Positions 59,401 to 64,000 of a stretch of 64,000 nucleotides of DNA are shown here, in pieces. Made by a program: the position numbers and the translations under genes. The DNA is from Trichostrongylus colubriformis (taxonomy: Eukaryota; Nematoda; Chromadorea; Rhabditida; Trichostrongylidae). The DNA lies in contig OZ022260.1 in the NCBI GenBank assembly GCA_963978905.1, positions 43,917,551 to 43,981,550 on the forward strand, read 5' to 3'. Positions within the stretch are counted from its first letter, which is position 1. Each line of letters begins with the position of its first letter. Under the pieces are notes generated by a model. The model was given only the letters and a program-made list of their open reading frames with translations. It was not told where the DNA came from and searched no databases.

Positions 59401-62400
59401 ATAACTTTTTTTGCGAAGAACGCTCAAAGAGATCGTCCATGGGAATTTGACTTTTTCCTGTTACCGATATATTTATGTTGTGTTTTCTTGCTACAGGCCA
59501 CATGCAAAGTTTCACACAAAAATACCAAAATTCTCCTAACAAGGGAAGGATCCGAAGTCGAAGAGGCCATTCGGAATGGGATCAATGTGGTCCGACGCAT
59601 TTTCTAACCCTGATTTCGACATTTTCTGTTTGTGGATAGTACAACCAGAGTACAGGAATATCAAATCTGTTTTTTTTTCAAATTTCGCGATTGACGAATG
59701 ACGCGAAAGATCAGTTGCAATGAAATAGACTTGAATGAGTCTGGGGGCCCAGCACATGAGATATTCTATCGGAAAATTTCCTATTCAGTAACTATCTTAC
59801 AGTATTAGTCAGCGTTAAAGTCGCTGCTCTGAAACACTGCGCTCTACTCAGAAACTCCACAGCAGTTCAAATAGGCGCGACTATTTCCAAATTCAAGAAA
59901 TAAAAAAGTATGAAAATCGTCTACATAAATAAAGCGCACATACCAAGGATCTGCATATTACATTCTCTGACGAGCTAGCCAGTTGATTAATCTCCTTAGC
60001 AAATGCGGCAGTTTTCTCGTATGGATAGACCCGGTTCGAAGAGCCGGTGAACATCTCCAGGGCAGTGACATTTGTCGATAGCGATGCATCGACAGCGAAG
60101 CTTGTCACACTTGGCGTCTAAAAAATTTCACACATTTCATAAAACATTTAGATATGGTTATGAGCTGAATCAGATCTCTGTTTTATTTAACTGTGAAATC
60201 TAAAAAACATCACCCATAATTTGAACTCAAAATTTCCTAACAATAAATATTGCAGAAAGAACAACATACTAAAATATATGAGAACTCGAGGTTTGTGTCG
60301 AACACAAGCGCTGTGAACGCTTAAAAACATTTTACGTTGCCCCCTCTTGAAGGACTGATTAAGGAAAACAGCCAACACTGCGATTTCAAATTGGATAACT
60401 TAGCAAAGAAATTTTTCGAACACAGAATCTTATCTGACCTCGCGTATTCGTGCAGCTGTGGCAATCATCAAGGCTTCTGAGTCCTTACTGTTGCCATTTC
60501 CGAGGATTACCAAAGCAGATCGTGCGTTTGTACTAAAAGAAACCTTGTGGTTCAAATTATCGAAGAAGTTAAGAGTTGTGAGACATTTCTTCGTATCGTA
60601 AAATGTGAAAATTCAAAAGGTAGTACAGTTATCAACGCTCGAAAAATACAGTGCTCTGCATAATTATACAGCCACCTATAAATTGTCCAAAAACTATGTT
60701 CACAGAGTGATCCAAAAAAAGTTTCTAAGTGAAAGATATAGCCAGTGTAGACGTGCATTCGCGCATCCATACCAAATTTTAGGGAAGAGACATAGAAGAT
60801 TCTTCTCTTGATTTGTTTTGTAAATGGCGCTCATACCATTCTGCAAAATTATACAGCCACTGAACAGATTGACGCATTCGTAAACCGAGAAACAACTAAA
60901 AAGAGAAAAATGCTGATTTGCGATCATTTGGTCCTCTATTGCTTCGTATGGCCACAAATTTTGATGATATAGGTCCATATAAAGTTTTTCAGAATGTTTT
61001 TAGACCACATGCTGCCACGCTTCGATGATAACGTCTTTAAACTCCCTGACTCCTTCCAGTTAGTCTGAATTATTTTCCCCTTAAAACCCCAGATAACCTC
61101 CCATCAGGTTAAGAACGAAGCAGTTCGTTATCCGGGTCAGAAGGTCATTCGGTGACAGCTTCACCATGCACGAGTGTTCCTTTGACATGGGATGGTCCAT
61201 TAACTTGCATGAAAACAAGATTTTGGTGAAGATTTTGAGACGCATGAAAAGAGAAGGGTACGGCGCACAAAGGTTCGGTAATCGGATGATTCATCCTCTC
61301 GAGATCTAAACAAAGATTCGAATGATTATTTGATCCCACACCATGACACCTCTTTCTTTGAAGTTCTTCTTGAGAACTTAAGTTTGTCCCTCGTGCGATA
61401 GTGCCGGTAGCCGTCGGAGACGTCATAGCTGAACCTTCTCTTCATCAGACATAACAATCTGGAGAAAAAACAAAAGGGGAAAGGAGTACAGACTTGAGGG
61501 AATTTTCGGACAATTCGTCATGGTGTGGATCAAATAATCATTCGAATTTTTGTTTCGTTTTCGAAAGGATGAACCATCCGATTACCGAGCCTTTGTGCGC
61601 CGTACCCTTCCTTTTTATGCGTCTCGAAATCTTCACCAAAATCTTGTTTTCATGCAAGTTAATGGTCCATCCCATGTCAAAGGAACACTCGTTCATGGTG
61701 AAGCCGTCACCGAATGGACCTCCTGACCCGGATAACGAAATGCCCCGAACTTAACCTGATGGGAGATTATCTGGGGTTTTATGGGGAAACGAATTCAGAC
61801 TAACTGGAAGGAGTCAGGGAGTTTAAAGACGTTATCATCGAAGCGTGGCAGCATGTGGTCTAAAAACATACTGGAAATCTTCATATGGACCTATATCATC
61901 AAAATTTGTGGCCATTCGAAGCAATAGAGGACCAAATGATCGCAAAATCAGCATTTTTCTCTTGTTCGTTGTTTCTCGGTTGACGAATGCATCAATCTGT
62001 CCAGTGGCTGTATAATTTTGCAGAATGGTATAAGCACCTTTTTCAAAAAAAATTAAGAGAAGAATCTTCTATGCTTTTCGGCCGAAATTTGGTATGGATG
62101 CGCGAATGCGCATCCACACTGGCTACATCTTTCACTTAGAGACTTTTTTGAATCACTCTGCGAGCAGAGTTTTTGGACAATTTATAAGTGGCTGTATAAT
62201 TATGCAGAGCACTGTATCTCTTACCGCCCCTCATTGTGAATTTTTGCGACTCCTAGGGCTATTGCTTCAGCATATGATGGTTGTGTATAGACCGTATTGA
62301 TTGCTTCAATCTGAAAGTGTCAGACTCATGTAATACATAATCACGGAAAGCTGTTGGACAATGAATAAAGGAAGACATGAGATATGCTTTCATATCTCAT

Positions 62401-63489
62401 TAGTAACAATAGCATTGAATAGCAAAAGCATTGGTGAAAAAACATATCATTCACCAGTTGGCTGGCGCCACTACTGTGAGCGCAACATCATGGTCGTCAG
62501 TGGGTCTATCGGAATTGTCTTTTTTATAATTTGACGCAGTACCCATTACTCCACGTGTGACGCCCCGCCCATTGTGAGCGTGTTCCCTCATTTCAAGTGT
62601 GTTTCAGGTGAATTAGACATTGGTTATTTCCGCCAATTTTTTCCTTGTCTCAAGGCTGCGCTGGAACCGAGTTGTGAACTTTTGTTGAACGAACCCCAGT
62701 CAGGGCGCGCTCTGCCCACTGTGCCAAGGGCTCTTTCAGGTTTTTCAAAAACTCGTTTTCGGTCTGATCCATCTTTCCCCCACGTTTGGAGCACATTAGT
62801 ATCCAATTAACAATTTTTGGTCTAAAAACGGAACATTCGATCACGCCACGCCCAACGTGGGTGGAGCCTAATTTGGTGCATGTGTGGTCTTTACTTCTTG
62901 TCCCATGCCCTACCCATATCTTAACTGCCCCCATCTCCACAGGTCGCTTTCTATTTAATATCTAGTTTCGTGACCGATGGACGGACGAAGGAACGGACGG
63001 ACAGACAGACAGACGAAGCGTTTTATATACAGTAGAGATCATACCGATGATAGAGAAATCCTTCCGCCCACGCTTCATGATTTTACTAGTTTTATTGAGC
63101 AGATTTCTGCACGTCGCTCGCAACGAAATACTTCAGCAATGAACTCATTTGATAGCAAGTCGCACACGTTCATCCACATTTTGACCACTTTGGATTAATA
63201 ACTTCTACCAGTGCACTGGCAAAGTACACCACTAACACTCGACAGCATTCCACCATAATTACCGACCTTTATGGATGGCTTTTACTTATTTAATTAGTAA
63301 ATGAATCTGGAAGAAAATCTGATGATATCTATGGAGCCGAGAAGAGATCTACAGACTGATTTAGCAATAGGATCACCTGAGTGAACATCTTATCCCTTTC
63401 GGAAATGTCGGTGAAATCGAAGACGACCTTCGGACCGTCAGCGAATGAGATAACCGAAACACGAACACGGGATCCATGTCTTAAAGAGC
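53432..63489 (-). CDS. Protein with two von Willebrand factor A domains and a Thr-rich stalk (5' end outside window)
   Basis: Exons in transcript order are 63,377-63,489, 63,189-63,266 (frameshifted, see entry), 60,439-60,532, 59,944-60,117, 59,074-59,253 (probable), 58,564-58,793, 58,420-58,506, 56,412-56,458, 56,220-56,344, 55,991-56,137, 54,430-54,591 and 53,432-53,557 (TAG). Apart from the frameshifted exon the junctions are GT-AG with agreeing phases. The first VWA is seen from SVISFADGPKVVFDFTDI through LVILGNGNSKDSEALMIA to FTGSSNRVYPYEK. Its metal-binding TDG position reads GNG, so MIDAS is probably lost. A Thr/Pro-rich, likely O-glycosylated stalk of about 130 residues follows. The second VWA is complete: DMIVVLDSSGSVEE, SGTTAIHSALLK, VAIIFTDGYAQ and SPDRVFTDSNIGKF, with DxSGS, T and D of MIDAS intact, ending after 41 residues of the last exon. 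Such proteins are secreted or matrix adhesion molecules. The orthologue name is not known to me. Confidence 0.85.
56703..56965. mobile_element. ~260-bp palindromic MITE in a VWA-gene intron
   Basis: CGGCCTCAGGGTGGGGGCCG and CGATTTTCGCTTCGCGGCGT at the left mirror GACGCCGCGAAGTGAAAATT and CCCATCCACGGCCTCAG at the right. Inner GTGAGGGACCTTCA pairs with TGAAGGTCCCTTAC. A related half-copy is at 29,030-29,100. Open frames here on both strands are by-products of the GC-rich palindrome. Confidence 0.7.
57168..57297. mobile_element. Palindromic MITE (family C), in a VWA-gene intron
   Basis: GTACAGTCCAGTTC and GGCTGGCAGGGCGTGACCTA at the left mirror AGTCCGTAGGCCTTGCCCTG and GGACTGTAGTAC at the right. 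The centre GGTGAGAGTGTGTGACGGGG is shared with the two gpb-2 intron copies. Confidence 0.7.
58076..58303. mobile_element. Nested palindrome (outer 25-bp arms, inner 19-bp hairpin)
   Basis: GGGTGTACCCTTATGTCAG at the left mirrors CTGACATAAGGGTACACACCC at the right. Inside, ACAAGAGCCAACTACGGCG pairs with CGCCGTAGCTGGCTCTTGT at 58,124-58,162 with almost no loop. It lies in the intron between exons 58,420 and 56,458 of the VWA gene. Confidence 0.65.
58564..58793 (-). repeat. Thr-codon (ACN) microsatellite inside a VWA-gene exon
   Basis: The exon is dominated by ACC/ACG/ACA triplets encoding runs such as TSTTTTTTTPSTTTTTTT and TTTTLPSTT. The flanking exon 58,420-58,506 continues the same composition (TTRTTTVRITTTTTP). 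This is the mucin-like stalk between the two VWA domains. Triplet repeats make its length likely to vary between individuals. Confidence 0.75.
59074..59253 (-). CDS. Probable exon of the VWA gene (60 codons, open on both strands)
   Basis: Between the acceptor GGTGCTGTTGAG and donor GAAGGAAAG/GTGATA the minus strand encodes YWEMIVRFQQREARGRLHAA, GVEVHEGVYSTPGP and LQRDALVEPLNVDK. It is exactly 60 codons in phase 0, which fits the exons on either side without disturbing the frame. The plus strand is open too (FDQSVSLKGGFCLQRPW), so the exon is supported mainly by phase and position. If absent, the neighbouring exons still join in frame. Confidence 0.5.
59430..59540 (+). mobile_element. Palindromic MITE (family B), left-end fragment
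   Basis: AAAGAGATCGTCCATGGG, TGTTACCGATATATTTATG and CCACATGCAAAGTTTCAC reproduce the left arm of family B. The GC-rich core and right arm are missing. Confidence 0.65.
60649..62214. mobile_element. Palindromic Tc1-family derivative in a VWA-gene intron
   Basis: CAGTGCTCTGCATAATTATA at the left mirrors TATAATTATGCAGAGCACTG at the right, each bordered by TA. The arms (about 60,649-61,350 and 61,517-62,214, roughly 700 bp) are inverted copies of the 3' half of a Tc1-like element. Each encodes, pointing outward, the C-terminal part of a DDE transposase: NLVFMQVNGPSHVKGTLVHG, and in the right arm also WEIIWGFMGKRIQTNWKE. Stops and frameshifts break both, and the catalytic aspartate of the FMQDN motif is V. 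The 5' half is absent, so the element has two 3' ends and no functional gene. Confidence 0.8.
62575..63020. repeat. Second copy of the GGAC-ended tandem-unit repeat
   Basis: It contains CCCACTGTGCCAAGG, CCCACGTTTGGAGCACA, AACGGAACATTC, TGTGTGGTCTTTACTTCTTG, CCCATCTCCACAGGTCG and then GATGGACGGACGAAGG, GGACGGACAGACAGAC and GCGTTTTATATA. It matches 5,810-6,560 and lies in the first visible intron of the VWA gene. Confidence 0.65.
63189..63266 (-). pseudogene. Frameshifted exon of the N-terminal VWA domain
   Basis: The frame entering in phase 0 gives VGNYGGMLSSVSGV, the expected VWA region around the third MIDAS loop. The next frame over continues YFASALVEVINP and ends at AA/GTGGTC in the phase needed by the exon at 60,532. 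The exon is therefore one base too long for an open join, near 63,224-63,230. The acceptor (CCATAAAG) is also poor. This could be a real mutation, an assembly error or a wrong exon model. Confidence 0.4.
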
Positions 63490-64000
63490 CTAAACAAATG
63501 AACAACTAAAAAAATCAGCTGAGTCAATGAGACAGGGTCATGCCTTGGAAAAGGTCATTCCGCTCGGAACCCGACAGACGGCTCGTGGTACGTTTTGTTA
63601 AACTGTATTATGTTGTAAGGAGGTTCTGGCCGGTTTTTCGTGTTCTCAAGAATTCAAATCTGGGAGCGCGTCAATATGAATCAGCTTACATATTGTGCTC
63701 CTTAGATAAACGAAAAATGTCTTTTTGAATATATGCTTTCCTTGGAATGCCACAAGGTTTTCGAATAACAAGGGAAATTTTAAAGTACTGCGATAATGGC
63801 ATTTAGATGAATCCACTCCACGAGTTCTTGTTTTGCGGAGTCCCAGCGAAGGTGACCACAAATGTGAGTGTTGTAAGGGGATGGGGTGAAGCATTGGATG
63901 AAACACTTTGTCCCTGGTGTCAGAAATGCAGAAATGAGAACGAGTTGTTTGAATTTTCAGTTTATCAAATCGCTTTAACTGAAAGGATAGAAAGCGATGA
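63490..64000. other. 5' flank / intron of the VWA gene
   Basis: No exon with the DxSGS start of the first VWA domain is found here, so the 5' part of the gene lies beyond the right edge. A long open minus-strand frame covers 63,646 to the window end. It has no VWA-like sequence and I do not call it. Confidence 0.45.

Noticed and set aside
63646..64000. A long open minus-strand frame at the right edge as the missing first VWA exon
   Set aside because: It lacks any DxSGS or VWA-like sequence and does not provide a suitable donor for the exon beginning at 63,489.
1..64000. CRISPR arrays, bacterial-type operons, riboswitches and prophage
   Set aside because: Nothing of the kind is present. Gene structure is eukaryotic with spliceosomal introns.

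Overview
The window is nuclear DNA of a nematode, most likely a clade V (strongylid or hookworm-like) species. The evidence is an intron-rich gene for the R7-RGS-binding G protein beta subunit whose protein reads closely like animal G-beta-5 / C. elegans GPB-2, nematode-type TTTCAG acceptors (two sitting at or just upstream of start codons, as expected for spliced-leader trans-splicing), short introns (about 50 bases) mixed with long repeat-filled ones, and a dense load of Tc1/mariner, RTE and palindromic MITE sequence. The species is an inference; no sequence search was possible.

Layout. From 1 to about 28,700 I find no convincing complete host gene. This part is a mosaic of repeats: relics of a Tc1/mariner-like family with CAGGGGGTGCC ends, palindromic TTAA-flanked MITEs, a tRNA-derived SINE, a GGAC-ended tandem block, and a nested insertion at 13,977-15,792 in which a 5'-truncated RTE-type retrotransposon sits inside an internally deleted mariner. 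At 28,759-30,664 (+) a three-exon gene encodes a 167-residue single-pass membrane protein with a signal peptide and a CCCIPCVC motif. From 30,700 to 45,270 there is again mostly repeat DNA, with two weak candidate terminal exons (36,142-36,361 minus; 37,744-37,966 plus).

From 45,272 to 47,797 lies a 2.5 kb inverted repeat that ends about 280 bases upstream of the start codon of the gpb-2 orthologue (48,077-52,182, +, ten exons, 375 aa, seven WD repeats). Several gpb-2 introns carry MITE or SINE copies. Convergent with it, and separated by another palindromic MITE, is a long minus-strand gene (53,432 to beyond 63,489, 5' end outside the window). It encodes an extracellular-type protein with two von Willebrand factor A domains joined by a Thr-rich stalk. 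Its C-terminal VWA has an intact MIDAS. Its N-terminal VWA looks degenerate, and one of its exons appears frameshifted. A 1.57 kb palindromic Tc1-family derivative sits in one of its introns.

Functionally, gpb-2 acts in neuronal and muscle G-protein signalling, the VWA protein is probably a secreted or matrix adhesion protein, and the small membrane protein is of unknown role. I see no operon linking them and no multi-gene system. The most distinctive content is the repeated creation of large palindromes from DNA transposons.
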